Below are positions 39,737-52,210 of a stretch of DNA of 64,000 nt, piece by piece. The DNA lies in the NCBI GenBank assembly GCA_021613335.1, contig JAJTWR010000410.1, positions 321,501 to 385,500 on the forward strand, read 5' to 3'. The DNA is from Whitmania pigra (lineage: Eukaryota; Annelida; Clitellata; Hirudinida; Haemopidae). The translations under genes and the position numbers were made by a program. How positions within the stretch are numbered: position 1 is the stretch's first letter; the number at the start of each line of letters is the position of its first letter. The notes beneath the pieces were generated by a model. It searched no databases. It was not told the origin of the DNA and was given only the letters and a program-made list of their open reading frames with translations.

Positions 39737-41025
39737 AGCGGAGATGATGCGCATTCTCCAGTCCATACGCTCGCCTGAACACGATCTCTCGCGCCGACAC
39801 TCCTTTGCTCCCTCTCGCTCAATCCCTCACTCGATGGCACTCTCTTCTTGTGCTTCATCATATTTCTTTCCGACTCATTCCTAGTAAACCGCGTGACCTT
39901 TACCAACAGACTTTACTTTTTAACGACTGTTGACTGTTTACGTCAAAATATGTTTTATAACCAACGACAGGCGTTTATCCAGGGCTTACTAACAATTTTG
40001 TATCCTTGCCATCATTGTTATTGTTGTTGTTGCTGCTGTTGTTATTATTATTATTATATTATTATTATTATTATTATTAGTAGTAGTAGTAGTAGTATTG
40101 TCACTATTGTCGTTATTGTTCGTGTCTTCATTAGCCTCGCATTCATTGATAAATAGTTTACGACGAACTGATGAAGCTTTATCCGAGATGTTGTTTGCCT
40201 GATTGCCTTCCTAATGATGTGTTGGTGAATAAATATTTCCAGTCGTAAATTCTTATCGGGAACTTTGCTTTCAAACATCTTTCTTTGCCTCGATAAAAAC
40301 TCTCGAGTCGTCTGCCACCATCAACCGCCAAGATCAAGTTCTGCCTCTCAAACAAATCTTTGTTCTTTTAGTGTTCTGAAGATTGTTCTGTAAGAAAAAT
40401 AACGACAATAAAAACATTGAGGTGAGAATGACGATTATCTTATCGATTATGCAATATATATATATATATAATGATGAGATAAACATTTTGGTTATGTGAT
40501 TGAATAACAATGTAATCATAATTAATTGTTGTTGCGATTACGGTTATGGTTATGAGCCTTAAAGATTTTATGAGCCATCGAAATGCGCATCGAGACGCCT
40601 CGTACTATATTTGGAAATTTGGAATGTCCGTGAATGAGGTCATCTGACGATGATCATAACGATGACGATGACGACGACGATGATGATAGTAATAATGATG
40701 ACGACGACGATGATGATAGTAATAATGATGACGACGTTGATGATGATGGTGATAATGATGACGACGATGATAATGATACTGATATAAATGACGATGGCTG
40801 GATGGAAGCACGTAATTTCCATTACTAAGGTCAAATTATAACACTGTGGGATCAGTTTCATTTAAAACAATGGAAATGAAAGTCGTTAATAATAGTGGGT
40901 CGTGTAATCAGTGTAAGTTCATTGCATGAGTAAAGAAAGTTTCCATTTATTACATTTGTTACTAAGAAATTGGTACTTACTAAGTCCTCATACAATTTTT
41001 TACCAAGTAATTGTAATTACAAACT

Positions 41026-41189
41026 GTTACTAAGTTATTGTAATTTGTTACTAAGTAATTACAATTTGTTACCAAGTAATTACAATTTGTTACTAAGTAA
41101 TTACAATTTGTTACTAAATAATTGTAATTTGTTACTAAGTAATTACAATTTGTTACTAAGTAAATACAATTTGTACTAAGTAATGTATT
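41026..41189. repeat. 21-bp minisatellite
   Basis: Seven full copies and one partial copy of GTTACTAAGTAATTACAATT plus T. The eight-base core appears as ATTACAAT in most copies and as its reverse complement ATTGTAAT in copies 1 and 5. Confidence 0.85.
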
Positions 41190-42374
41190 AATTGAGCTCA
41201 ACGTCTGATATGTTTAATACTTGAAAATGAAGTTATCAGGTTGGCAAGTGTGGAATTTCTGTTGAAGACGTGATTCCAACCACGTTTCCAACGATGGACC
41301 CAATTACTTTCTCGTGACTTTCAATTTTCAATTTTCTTTTTTCGGATTAAAATATATTTATTCAGTTCAGTCATTTTAATATTTTATTTCATCGAGTTGT
41401 TCACTCATTATTATCCGGTCAAAACATTTTTTAAGCTTTCTCGATAAATTCCAGTAAAATATAATTGCTTAACAAATTGCTTATTTCATTGGAATAATTG
41501 CTCAGTTCCATCGCTTCGTGACATCTGAAATACTTAAAAATAACACGAGGAGTTCAGTTCGATATCCTTCGACTGAAATGACTGAACAACTTCAAATGTC
41601 GATGTTTGCAGTGATGAAGTAAATTCATTCTAATTTTGGTTAATTTACATCAATTCTAGTGATTTACAAACACCTGCAAAGTGGAATAAATTGATGAACA
41701 TCAACTTTATTAAACGTCAAGAAAATTTATTTTTTGAACTCAGCTGATCTTCCACGTGACGCCGATGTCTGGAAGATGATTTCAAGCTTTCAACAATCTC
41801 TTGGATTAATTTGGAAAACAAGAAATTGCGAAAATATGAGCATAAAAACAATAAAATGTGCAGAGGGCGTTTTGAAGGAATATTGCTGTGACTGATTATA
41901 AAAATGACTATAAAATAATTTAATGTTTGGAATTATAATAAGTTTTTAATTTAATAAATTTATAACTTCTTATTATTATTAAATATTATTATTAAATGTT
42001 ATTTGAAACTTGATGATGTTATTTTGATTACCATTGTAAATATTAACGTTATTATTACATCTGAATGCTGTTACTCAGATTTTATTTTTGATTCTACCAG
42101 TAACGGAGAGGTGGAATAAATAAAAAGAATAAAAATAATAAAAATAATTAATAAAGATGCATTGCTTTCAAATGACAAATATTTTGTGCACTAGTGGCAA
42201 GTTGAATTATCGATTCTGGATAGAATCGGAGTTGGGATTTTAGTTGGATGATGATGATGATGATGATTCTTTTTGAGAAATTTCTTTAACAAAATATATT
42301 CGGTTAATGTTCAGCATGAAAGCTTCGCAGTTTTGATGTGAAACTTTTTTGTTATTATTGTTGTTGTTAATGTA

Positions 42375-42520
42375 GTGTAATATATTGTAATATAATATAT
42401 TGTAATGTAATATATTGTAATGTAATATATTGTAATGTAATATATTGTAATATAATATATTGTAATGTAATATATTGTAATGTAATATATTGTAATGTAA
42501 TATATTGTAATGTAATATAT
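42375..42520. repeat. 15-bp minisatellite
   Basis: About ten copies of TATATTGTAATGTAA, with a TGTAATATAA variant in some. Confidence 0.8.
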
Positions 42521-42804
42521 TAATATTAAAATCAATGATATATTGTAATATAATATATTAATATTAATATTATTGATATTCTTGTTATTATAAACCTTCC
42601 ATTTCATCTCATTGCAAGTAAGCAACCTGTTTGTTAATACATTAGCGATGACGATGACGACGATGATTATGGTGATGATGATGATGGTAATGATGATGAT
42701 GGTAATGATGATGTCGAGTGCAGTTAGTGCTCCATTTCATATTCTCCTAAGGATTCCTTCGTCATTATCTGACGTCCGAATGAGATGCGACCTATCAAGA
42801 CCTT

Positions 42805-42923
42805 CATCCATCCATCCATCCATCCATCCATCCATCCATCCATCCATCCATCCATCCATCCATCCATCCATCCATCCATCCGTCCGTCCTTCCTTCCTTC
42901 CTTCCATCCAGCCAGCCAGCCAT
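42805..42923. repeat. (CATC)n tetranucleotide microsatellite
   Basis: About 18 CATC units pass into CGTC, CTTC and CAGC versions at the right end. The His-Pro-Ser-Ile frames are repeat translations. Confidence 0.9.
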
Positions 42924-44867
42924 CCAAGCTTCCTTCCTCATTGGTTGATGCACATGCAGACACCCGCTGAAGAATGAGCACTGTCTCGGGAACAAAGACT
43001 TGGACGATTTCTGTTGACCTAATTTGCATATGTGTGTCAGTCAATTTTTCATATTTTGACGTCACAGAAACTCTGCGATCTTATTGGTCGGTTGTGACCT
43101 CAAGGTCGCACATGACGTCACAGCGCGTCGCAGCTAACGAGGCTGTTGCACGAAACGTTGAAGATTTCGAGCATTTTGTCGAGACAGCACGTTTAATTCT
43201 CAACAAATGTTCTATTTTTAGCTCAGACTCAAACAATGGACGTCATATTTCTTCTCTCTCGGTGCAATCTTTTCAGCAACCAAGTTTCTATTTATAGTAC
43301 TTCCGAGAGTGGTTTCACTGAGAACTGGGTCAGAAGAATTTTGAATATTAAATATATTAAATATTAAAAATATTAAATACTATGAATATCAACCACTCAT
43401 TAAAAACCACTCTGAGGATTAAATTTTAGAAACATAAGAAAATGCTCTTAAATGTAAATTTAAATGTAAATAAATTGTTTTGAAAAATTTGAAAGATGAT
43501 GTAAGTGATGAAGATGATGCTGACTGCGGAGATAGTGGGGATGATAATGATCTTGATGATGTCGACGGCAATGGTGATAATGATGACGACAACATATAAT
43601 TTGCCAATCTAAATTATAAATGTGCAAATCCTAAGCATGCCGCTAGTGTCTCCGACGTTTATTAATTGGTTTGACACTTTTGTTCTAATGACGTTTTAGC
43701 TTTAATTGATTTTAACCTTTAAAATTTACTAATATATATTTGAATATGCTACGTAAATAAATAAACTTAGGGAATGAACATTATTTGTGGGCAAAGATTG
43801 GATTAAAACTTGACCTTTAGAGATGTAGGAAGGTTAATATAAAAGCCATACAAGTTCACCATAATTTATATTTGAACATTTTTCAAGAGCGTCAATCTTG
43901 AGTTGTCTTTTGAAAACAGAATGTGGAAACCAACTCGAACATTGTCAAGCAGATTGTTCGGTCAGTCGGTGATTTGCACGGTAATATTTCTAAGGGCACT
44001 GCAAAAACAGAGTTTGTGATGTAAATGTAGATGGAATGACTACCCTCATTCTGTCCCCTGGCCACGTTAAATATTTGATTAGAGTTTTGTTTTTAGCAAT
44101 TGTTTTACAGTCGAGAAAATAAATTGTTTCAAAAATAGTTCATTACCTTTGTGTCTTAGTAGTAAACTCCTGAAAAGCTTATGAAATATTTTTGGGCCTA
44201 TTTTTAAGTCGAATTAAGAATTTCGTTTCATTGTGTACAGATGCTACACTGGAGCCAGTAATCAAGTATTGTTCGAAGAGTTTTTTCAACGTTTCCGACC
44301 GAAATAGTGTTCATCTGAATTAGTACGTTGATAGCACAAGTTTAACTTGTAAGTTGATAATTTTATTGATTGGGCTTTATTTTCATATCTAAAGCTCACA
44401 GGCAAATCGTTATTATCTATCGGTCAAATTAATGTAAAAGTTCTAAGTTACCTCTAGAACGTCTGTTAAAAACGTTTCTTGGAGTCCAAATATGGAACTC
44501 ATTTCCATGTCTTGAAATTAAAAAAATTACTCGCTTAAAAGAAGGAATAACTTCGAGAACTGATTTTTCCTTTTTCTAAAAAGAATCGCTTTTTTTCGAA
44601 AACCAGATGGTGCAGAAATATGATTTCACCGAAAACCACTCGAGTTAGCTTCCACAAATTTTCCGAGAAAACATTTTTCTCTACCTATTTTAAGTTCATT
44701 AATCCTGGCATGAATTAAAGCTTTTCACGAGGAAACTCGATGGCACTTCAAATAGGTCGACAGGGGTTCTCTAAATATTTGAGGATTTCTTTATGCTCAA
44801 ATAGAATCGCTAGATATCGATCGGAAACCCTGGTCTCTGAAATAATTTTCACTCTTTTTCACTATTC

Positions 44868-45475
44868 TGTTATGAATACAACTGAACACAGCTCTCCTGT
44901 CCGGAATCCCCACATGAAGTCACTTATAGACAGGATAGAAAAAATTCAAAAGCGATTTACCAAAGCCATCCTTAATCTGACCCCTCATCCCTATATGCAA
45001 AGACTAAAACTACTCAAATTACATTCCTTAAAGAAACGTCGATTGCTGGCTGACCTCACTCTCTGCTTCAAGATAAAAAAAAATCACCTTACCCACACGA
45101 CAATCTCTCATCAACTCAAAATGATTCCAGAACCCGAGGCCAAAATCAAAAATTGACAACTAACAAATTCCGATGCGAGATTTCAAAACCCCTTTTTTTT
45201 ACAACCGTGTCATTAAACCGTGGAACTCCTTACCGGTTGATGTTGTAAACTCTACAACTCCTTCAACTCAGCCATTCGACAACTAAACTTTAACCAATTC
45301 CTTAGATTTAAAGAGCTGTAGGATTGAAACACTCATGAAAATTTTATTTACTTTTTAAGCCTTTTTGTGGTCCAGCCCCGTTGCTCGGATATTTGGTTGA
45401 TTACATTTTGCTGCCTGGTCATGTAAGCGGTTAAAAGCCCTTTGATCTCGTGTATAAATCAAATAAAATAAAAAA
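44868..45475 (+). mobile_element. LINE 3' end (CR1/RTE-like), 5'-truncated
   Basis: At about 44900-45155 the translation reads SLIDRIEKIQKRFTKAI, RLKLLKLHSLKKRRL and LADLTLCFKI, the usual tail of a LINE reverse-transcriptase ORF. After a stop, other frames give NRVIKPWNSLPVDVVN. The copy ends in an AAATCAAATAAAATAAAA tail near 45475. Stops and frameshifts make it inactive. Confidence 0.7.
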
Positions 45476-46267
45476 ATATTTGTTTACTTAATGTTAGGCC
45501 TCAAATTTGGTTTAAAATTGTCGTTTTTGAGGATAAAGTCGTCTGATACATGAGGTTGAGTACCACGCTCTTACGATGCACTAGGCCAACGTCTCTAATT
45601 CAAGTGCGCATGACTAGGAAGTGGAATTAAATTCACTTTTAATACTATCTTTTTGGGACTGTCATTGTCAGTTGTGGCAGAGCGACAACATGATCATACT
45701 CTTGCAACATGGATTAAATTGACATGTGTTCTTATTCAATAAATGCAATGATTAGACTGATCAATTATATATCAAAATGCTTTCTTCTTTTAAAATATGT
45801 ATGCCTTGCAAAGTCCCTTATGAAACTACATATGTACGTTAAATATTTAAACCTCGGATTTAGATGATTAATATTTATCACGTCAAAATTGGAATAAGCT
45901 TCAAGATATAATTTTTTTTTTGATGAAATTCGTTATGGAAGCCAAAACTGTAAATGCATCTTAAAGCAATTAACTTCGTCACAAAGAATAAGTTTAAGAT
46001 GACTTCCTTGGTTAGGACAGGATTGGCGTCCTTTTAAGCGTTTGCTTAGTTGTCATAAACATTCACTTTTGTTTTAGAAATTATTGTGCGTGAAAGGTAA
46101 ATTTAGCCCATGTTAAAGGAATAGGAACTTGAAGCGCCATTTAAAGAAACAGTAATGACAAGGAAGAAATGGAGAAAATATGGATACTTGCTTTATGTGA
46201 TGAGTGCAATAAAATGTAAATGATTTCATCTGGTATATAAATGCTACACATTTATAGAACAAATTCC

Positions 46268-46355
46268 TCTCACGATGGCAGCGCGGATTCGAACCCCGCT
46301 GCTGGAGCACCGTCCTAATCATCTAGCTACGCAACGGACGTTAATAAAACAAGTT
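46268..46355 (+). mobile_element. Micro-retroposon copy 2 (longest, 88 nt) with 11-bp TSD
   Basis: Flanked by exact direct repeats GAACAAATTCC at 46257-46267 and 46356-46366. The insert contains the family core (AATCATCTAGCTACGCAAC) and a TTAATAAAAC tail. On its minus strand it reads as a tRNA-like sequence: TAGCTAGATGATTAGGA (A box), then a B-box T-arm GCGGGGTTCGAATCCGC. Confidence 0.75.
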
Positions 46356-46492
46356 GAACAAATTCCGGTTTTTGAACTCTTGACCGCGTGTGTGCGTTAA
46401 AATTTCTTTGACAATGTATTCGCCTGAATATTCTCTAGGTAAAAAAACTCTTTCTCGTGATGGAAAGAGCTTGTCTAAATTTGTTTTTGTAG

Positions 46493-46890
46493 ATGAGGGA
46501 ATTCCTCAAGGACAATCCAACAGCCGTCCTAAATGAGGACTGTTTGAGGAGATGGTGGGGGCTCTTCGCCTGAGTTCGACATCGAAGGCATTGAGGAATC
46601 TTAGGGATTATTGTTTGGCTTACAAAAAGGTAACATGGTGGATTGTTTTCAAAACTTCAATCGAGCTAACATCTAATAATTTGACAAATTTCTGGAACTT
46701 GGTTTGGAATAGGCTCAACGTTCTGACTTTAAATCCACAGCCAGTCGATTTGTTTTTTGTGGCCAAGTTAAGGAAAGTTAACGACATGCACGTGGCAAGG
46801 AAGCTGATTAGGACAGATGGAATCTTGAAAGATGATACCCAGAGGGAGTTATGTGGTGAACTTGGTTTTCCACCAAAGCAACTTAAGAAA
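46493..46890 (+). pseudogene. Two exons of an unrecognised gene, first one frameshifted
   Basis: Exon A (46493-46629) starts after a TTTTTGTAG acceptor and reads MREFLKDNPTAVLNEDCLRR, then shifts frame at a G-run near 46555 to STSKALRNLRDYCLAYKK, ending at AAG|GTAACA. Exon B (46741-46890, 150 nt, phase 0 at both ends) reads PVDLFFVAKLRKVNDMHVAR and later RELCGELGFPPKQLKK, ending at AAA|GTAAGA. The splice sites and codon-like content look real. No family was recognised and no continuation was found. Confidence 0.35.
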
Positions 46891-47299
46891 GTAAGACTTG
46901 CCTGAACACCACACAAAAGCAAAGTTTTCTAAATATTTAATCTATATAAGCATGAAGTACGAAACCTGTTGCATTCGAATACGGTCTTGTTTTATATAGA
47001 TTTTATGTAGATGTCACATCTGTGACAGGTAAGAACATGCTTTTAAAGAATGCAGCTTCATACTCGTACTAAATATGGATTTCATGACAAAACAATGTTT
47101 GGGTTTGTGCTCTGCTGGATGTACTCAATCGAACAAAAGAGAGAATTGCCAAGTGGACAGTCGCACAGACCAAAGCATACTAATCTGGCTCTGTAACAAT
47201 ATCACTCCAAAGGAAATCTATGATGCGCAGAAATACTCGATGCCGTCGTTTTATCTAGGCTGAGCCATAGCAACGCGTACAGCTAGTTAACTATCCGGC

Positions 47300-47420
47300 C
47301 CGGATGCGGCCCGCCCTCCCGAAAACGTAAGGAGATTCCAAGAGCCGAAACGTTTGAAGAAGGGGAAAATTTCTCAGAGGATCCCTATCGGAACTCCAAG
47401 GCAGAGTAACAAGAAACTAA
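47300..47420 (+). mobile_element. 3'-end fragment of the element also seen at 5138-6220
   Basis: The CGAAAACGTAAGGAGA motif followed by CCGAAACGTTTGAAGA and CCCTATCGGAACTCCAAGGC matches 6114-6195 closely. Only the tail of the element is recognisable here. Confidence 0.55.
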
Positions 47421-47803
47421 AATACTTCTTAAGAAAATATTGCGTCTTGCGTTTTACCTTTTGCCGCTACTAACCAGGATTTTACAACCGGTAGCGTGTT
47501 TCCAAACCCTAACCAGCTGCATCCAGCGGTTGATTAATATTCATAAGCACACGCTATGATTGGTTTTGATCTTAAATAGGTCATAAGCACATATGCATAC
47601 ATTTATCTGTATCATGGTTAAGAAGATTTAATATTCTTATACTTTAAATTTAAATTTACTAAGGTATTAAATTTATGGATGGTTTCCTCGCACAGTTTAT
47701 TCAGCAGGGAAGCCAACCATGCGCTGACATAATTTTTTTTAAGTTTCTCAAAGTCTTCCTACACAACTCACAATCATGCCCTCTAACAGAAGGACTTTTT
47801 GTG

Positions 47804-47974
47804 GGTGACCCGTCAAAATAGCCCAGTCAAAACATCCCCGTCATTGTACCTTTATAAAAAAACATTTATATGAGTTGAAGACATTAACCGATAACCGATT
47901 TCAAATTTGATTAAATGAAATGAGTTTTATGTTTTGATGGTGCTGTTTTGACGGGGCTATTATGACGGGGTGCC
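47804..47974. mobile_element. MITE copy 1 with 9-bp TSD
   Basis: 171 bp. The left end GGTGACCCGTCAAAATAGCC pairs with the right end (reverse complement GGCACCCCGTCATAATAGCC). The direct repeat CTTTTTGTG flanks it at 47795-47803 and 47975-47983. It is non-coding. The TSD length suggests a MULE-type transposase in trans. Confidence 0.8.
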
Positions 47975-49849
47975 CTTTTTGTGGCTTCAAAAAAACTTAG
48001 CTTAAACTGCTCTCAAATTAACAAATACAAACGACCATAGAACAAAACTGTAGTCGACACGACTTATTTTATTAACTTCCCAAGGTTAAAATCAGTTCAT
48101 TGGCATTCATTTGTCAGGATTTATTTTGAAGTGTTCGTGTAACATGCTCCGCTGAGCTGTATCTGGCTTTCTTCTTCCGGGATAAATATCCCAATGTATC
48201 TCCCTAATATTTAAAAACATTACATTGTATTTGCCAACAAAATAACTAGTGCCATTTAATGTGAATTGAAAAGGAAGGTGCTTTTTGTAAGGCTGTGAGT
48301 TCAGAGGTGGGCTGTAACCTAATTTGACTAACAAAATTACATACCGTATTTTCACCCATATTACACGCGTGTTATGTTCGATTTTACTTACCACGCACCC
48401 CCTATGCTATAATCGTATGCGTGTTATGCTAGATTAAATTTACATGAATTTGATTTCCGACCAACAAAAAATAAAAACATTTAAATGATAACACAGACTG
48501 TTGATCGTTTTTGTAAAAGCTTTAGACTATATTTTTAATTTTAAATAGTTTATAATTGATTGGGCGTTAGTGCATTGCATAAAGAACTTTCGATTTATGC
48601 TTACAGAAGTATGTGACAAAACATTCACGCTAATCATTGCATTGTACAGCTCTCGAATTTATGACGTCAACTTGAATTTAGCATAAATTAATTGATGGTA
48701 ACTATAGGAAACTTGTTGGGTGTTGTACTATTTTATGAATTTTCATCATAATTTTTCAACTCTTTATTACTCATAATTATAATTGGAGCTAATGTTTTCA
48801 GTTTGTGTGACAATGTTTTTTTCAGCACTGGTGGTTCAGACAGCTTTGGTTGGTGCTGTTTAATATTTTAATAGTCAAACATCACATGCATTGACTTATT
48901 GTAGCAAATGTCTTCAATCTCTTAATGGTCTTGCTATAAAAACTCTTTGAACACTTCTCAAAAGCATGGAACAAAATAGATACAATCTTGGTAATAGTGT
49001 CAGTTATCAGTCTTTTGAAGTCTTTATTGGAAAACAAAATGGAAATCTTAGCCCATTCTCTTGGAACTCATTATGAAGATTCAAATTGGTAATTGTAATG
49101 AATTACCACCCCTGCTTTGGCTTTTTCTGGTGATGAGTCACTTGATTTTCTACATTGCTATAGGAGAAAATCATGAAACCTATTGGATGGTATAAATTAT
49201 ATGCAGCTTTTGGCCACACTTTTATGTTATAGTTGATACACTATTTGAACCTCAACAAAGTCATACCTTCACAGTGAAGCTGTGTCCCAGAGCATGGTAC
49301 AAATGCATAACTTCAGTATTTGCTTCAAGAATTGATCTCAATTTATTTTAAAAAAAAACCTTGTTTCTTTCAATGCAATTATAAAGGTTATTGTACACGA
49401 GCTGCATTTCATGCTCAGATTAATGATCCATTTATGGTTCTTGAAAGGGAGACTTTAACCTTGAAATCTCATGAAATTTCATGTTATAGTTGATGTACGG
49501 TTTGGACCTCAACAATGCTATACTTTCCATTGAAGCTGTGTCTCACAGCATGATGCATCTGATTTACTTCATCATCTACTCCAAGAATTGATCTCAAATA
49601 TTCAAAAATATCTCTTAAGATTTGTACATTTAAAATATGTGATTTCCATATTTAGGGAGTTATGGGACACAGAGACTTGTTAAGCGGACTCCTTGCAGCG
49701 TGGAATTGGTTAACGACTTCGTTACCGTCCTTTGAAGTATTGCTTCACTTTTGTCTTACAAATTATTATGCGTAAACAATATGCATTCCAAAGTATGAAG
49801 TTGATGCAAATCTTAAGATAAAAATAGTTTCGAGGAAGAATTGAAGAGA

Positions 49850-49902
49850 TAAGTCCAAATCATCTTAGTTATGCAACGGACTTTAATCAAATAAATAAAT
49901 AA
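49850..49902 (+). mobile_element. Micro-retroposon copy 3 (53 nt) with 14-bp TSD
   Basis: Perfect direct repeats AAGAATTGAAGAGA at 49836-49849 and 49903-49916 flank a 53-nt insert with the family core and a CAAATAAATAAATAA tail. It sits inside the pogo-like element. Confidence 0.85.
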
Positions 49903-50973
49903 AAGAATTGAAGAGAGAACGCAATATCGAAGCGACTCGTGACCAATTTTTGTCAATTGCAGCGAGCTCATGAATCGTTAACCAGTTCTTTGAAGTTTTT
50001 AAACAATTTATTAACAGACATTCAAAAAATCAATCATAAGACCAATAATTATTCCTCATCATCAGCTAAGCCTTAAAATCCGTCAAAAGTCGAACAGTCT
50101 TATTCATTTTTGGCTCTTGCCGGATCGCAGGCTAGTTCAAAGTCCGGGGGGTCACTTTACTTCTTTTCTGTAGACTTAATGCCAGCATTTCTAAAGCCAC
50201 TCAGAATCAAATCAGGAGACACTTTGTCCCATGCTCGTGCAACCCACCTTGGTGCATACCTTGGAATACAAGGCCTTCCTGTCTCGTCCAGACGGTGTGT
50301 GAGTGTATGTGCCATTCTGCATCCATTCCTCCCTCTCAAATCTGTCAATTTCTCAACGATTTGTAGTTGCCGTTTGGATGATAGACCAACCGGGATGATT
50401 GCAATGTGACATCCGCTTAAGTTGAGCATCTTCTTAACTGATTCCTCTTTATGAGCAGTCATTGCATCCATGATCAACCGCGAGCTCTAAAAGAATCCCC
50501 TCTTTTGAGAACATTTCTGAATCCAGAGTTTCATGCTGAAAATTTTTTGCATTGTCTCTTGAAAATCAATATTGGTTTTGACTTGGTGGCAACCGCAGAG
50601 CATCCAAGTATGACTGTGAAACATGTCCGTTCGTAACATCTTGTTGTTATTGCCACAGTTCTGGCGCCAGATGCTTTCACTAGCGGGAATGTCAAAAGCT
50701 ATCTCTTCCTTTGTTCCAAGACCCATAGCTTTAGATCAGACTCTAACTTTGGCCATTTCGCATTTTGGCCAAGGCATGCACGTTTTCTCAGGTTCAGTTT
50801 CTCAATCATTCCTTTTTTCTCCATTCGCGAACCGACACTTCATTAACGTTGAACTCTCGAGCAGCTGCTCTGTTACTTTTGTCTTTTGCTCTAGAAATGA
50901 CTTGAAGCTTGTAGGCAACAGTGTACGAGTTACGTTTATCAGCCACTTTCTTAACGACGTCGATATTTCAATC

Positions 50974-51024
50974 TATTTATTTATTTGATTATAGTCCGTT
51001 GCATGACTAAGATGATTTTGACTT
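50974..51024 (-). mobile_element. Micro-retroposon copy 4 (51 nt) with 11-bp TSD
   Basis: Perfect direct repeats ATATTTCAATC at 50963-50973 and 51025-51035 flank a 51-nt insert in the opposite orientation to the other copies. It is also inside the pogo-like element. Confidence 0.82.
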
Positions 51025-51834
51025 ATATTTCAATCAAGAGCACTTCTATCTATATATCACTGTATTTATCACTTCAAGCATCGGCCGCTCAGCCAACGGA
51101 AGATTTTTTTACAACTTTTATATTTGATTATTTTATATATTAGAAACTGCTTCAATTTAATATTTTAATATATATAATTTTAATTTAAATGTTAAATTAT
51201 TTTAGCCAAAAGAATAAAAGGCGTCTATTGGTGCGTGTTATAATCGTTTGCGTGTTTTAAAAGTGATTTTTTACATAAATTGGAAAAATTGCGTGTTATA
51301 TTCGTCCGCGTGTTAAATTTATCTGCGTGTTTATTTCGTAAAAATACGGTAATTTAAATTACAGCTGCACGGGATGCAGGGTGAAAAAACTATTATGCTA
51401 AATGGCTGCCTATTTTTAAACAGGTAAACTGCTTACCATTCTGCAATCAGTTAACTTACAAGTGCCTCCACAACAACAGTAATTTTTAAAGCACAGTGTC
51501 CAATCAGAAAACACCAGTTTACAAAAAAGATCAAGTTAGAAGTTGTCCATAATTTTTGAATGAACTAGGAGCATTTTGCACCACTTAAGCCAAAAATGAT
51601 ATCCATTTTTCTAAATCAGGTCAGGGTTTTTTATAAATTGATTTTTAAAAATTCTATTCTGGGACTATTTTTTATTCATAACTACATTTTGGTAATAAGT
51701 TGATTTATGTGTAACATTTATTCACATCAAAAGTATTTAACACAATGTATTTAATAAATGTTACAAACATGGAATTATATAAATGAAGTGATACGTGTAC
51801 TGTCAGAGAAGAGGTTCTTTTCTTTTACGCCAAG

Positions 51835-52210
51835 AGCTCTGCTGAGCTCTTCGACAAATTGAGATCACCGACAAGATCGATGTGACATCCTCCTGAATTG
51901 AGCATCTTCTTAACAGACTCCTCTTCATGTGCAAGCATCCATGATCAATAGCGAGCCCTTTGAAAAGAGTCTGCCTGGTCCCACTTGAAAACATTTCTAA
52001 ATCCAGAGCTTCATTGCTGCTGTGTCCATCCAGCCTTTTTTGTGGAGTTAACAATAACGCTAGCTGAGAATTTTTTGTGTGGCATTGTCACCAACATTGG
52101 TTTTAACTTGGCGCCAATTATAGAGCATCCAAGTACAACGATGAAACATGTCTATTTGTGACCAGTTGTTGTTATTGTGATAGTTCTGCAGCAGCATCCT
52201 TGCAAACAGA
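51835..52210 (-). mobile_element. Second, more degraded pogo-like transposase relic
   Basis: This segment is homologous to 50405-50690 of the neighbouring pogo-like element (shared TTGAGCATCTTCTTAAC and CAGAGCATCCAAGTA-type blocks) but has extra insertions and frame breaks. Confidence 0.55.

Larger units (their letters stand above)
39740..44860. other. Gene-poor, repeat-rich stretch
   Basis: Tracts seen: GTT/ATT/AGT at 40019-40105, GAT/GAC at 40650-40795, two minisatellites (listed separately), GAT at 42643-42715 and CATC at 42805-42880, with GTCC/TTCC/AGCC variants to 42923. No gene is supported. Confidence 0.6.
48344..51349. mobile_element. 3-kb pogo/Tigger-like transposon with TIRs and TA target
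   Basis: The left end CCGTATTTTCAC (48344) and right end GTAAAAATACGG (51349) are inverted and each is flanked by TA. GCGTGTTA-type motifs are clustered in both subterminal regions (48367, 48418; 51233-51330). A broken transposase is on the minus strand at 50157-50930: MDAMTAHKEESVKKML, IPVGLSSKRQLQ, then RWVARAWDKVS. The DAMTAH and GLSSK motifs match pogo/Tigger DDE transposases. A repeated block (49215-49330 and 49478-49595) occupies its left half. Two micro-retroposons are inserted in it. Confidence 0.7.

Noticed and set aside
41026..41189. CRISPR-like array
   Set aside because: Repeats are directly adjacent with no unique spacers, and the genome is eukaryotic.
42724..43065. Trp-Met-Asp-Gly and His-Pro-Ser-Ile repeat proteins
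   Set aside because: They are translations of the CATC microsatellite.
46260..46345. A functional tRNA gene on the minus strand
   Set aside because: A and B boxes and a T-arm are present, but the acceptor ends do not pair and the sequence lies exactly within an 11-bp target-site duplication.
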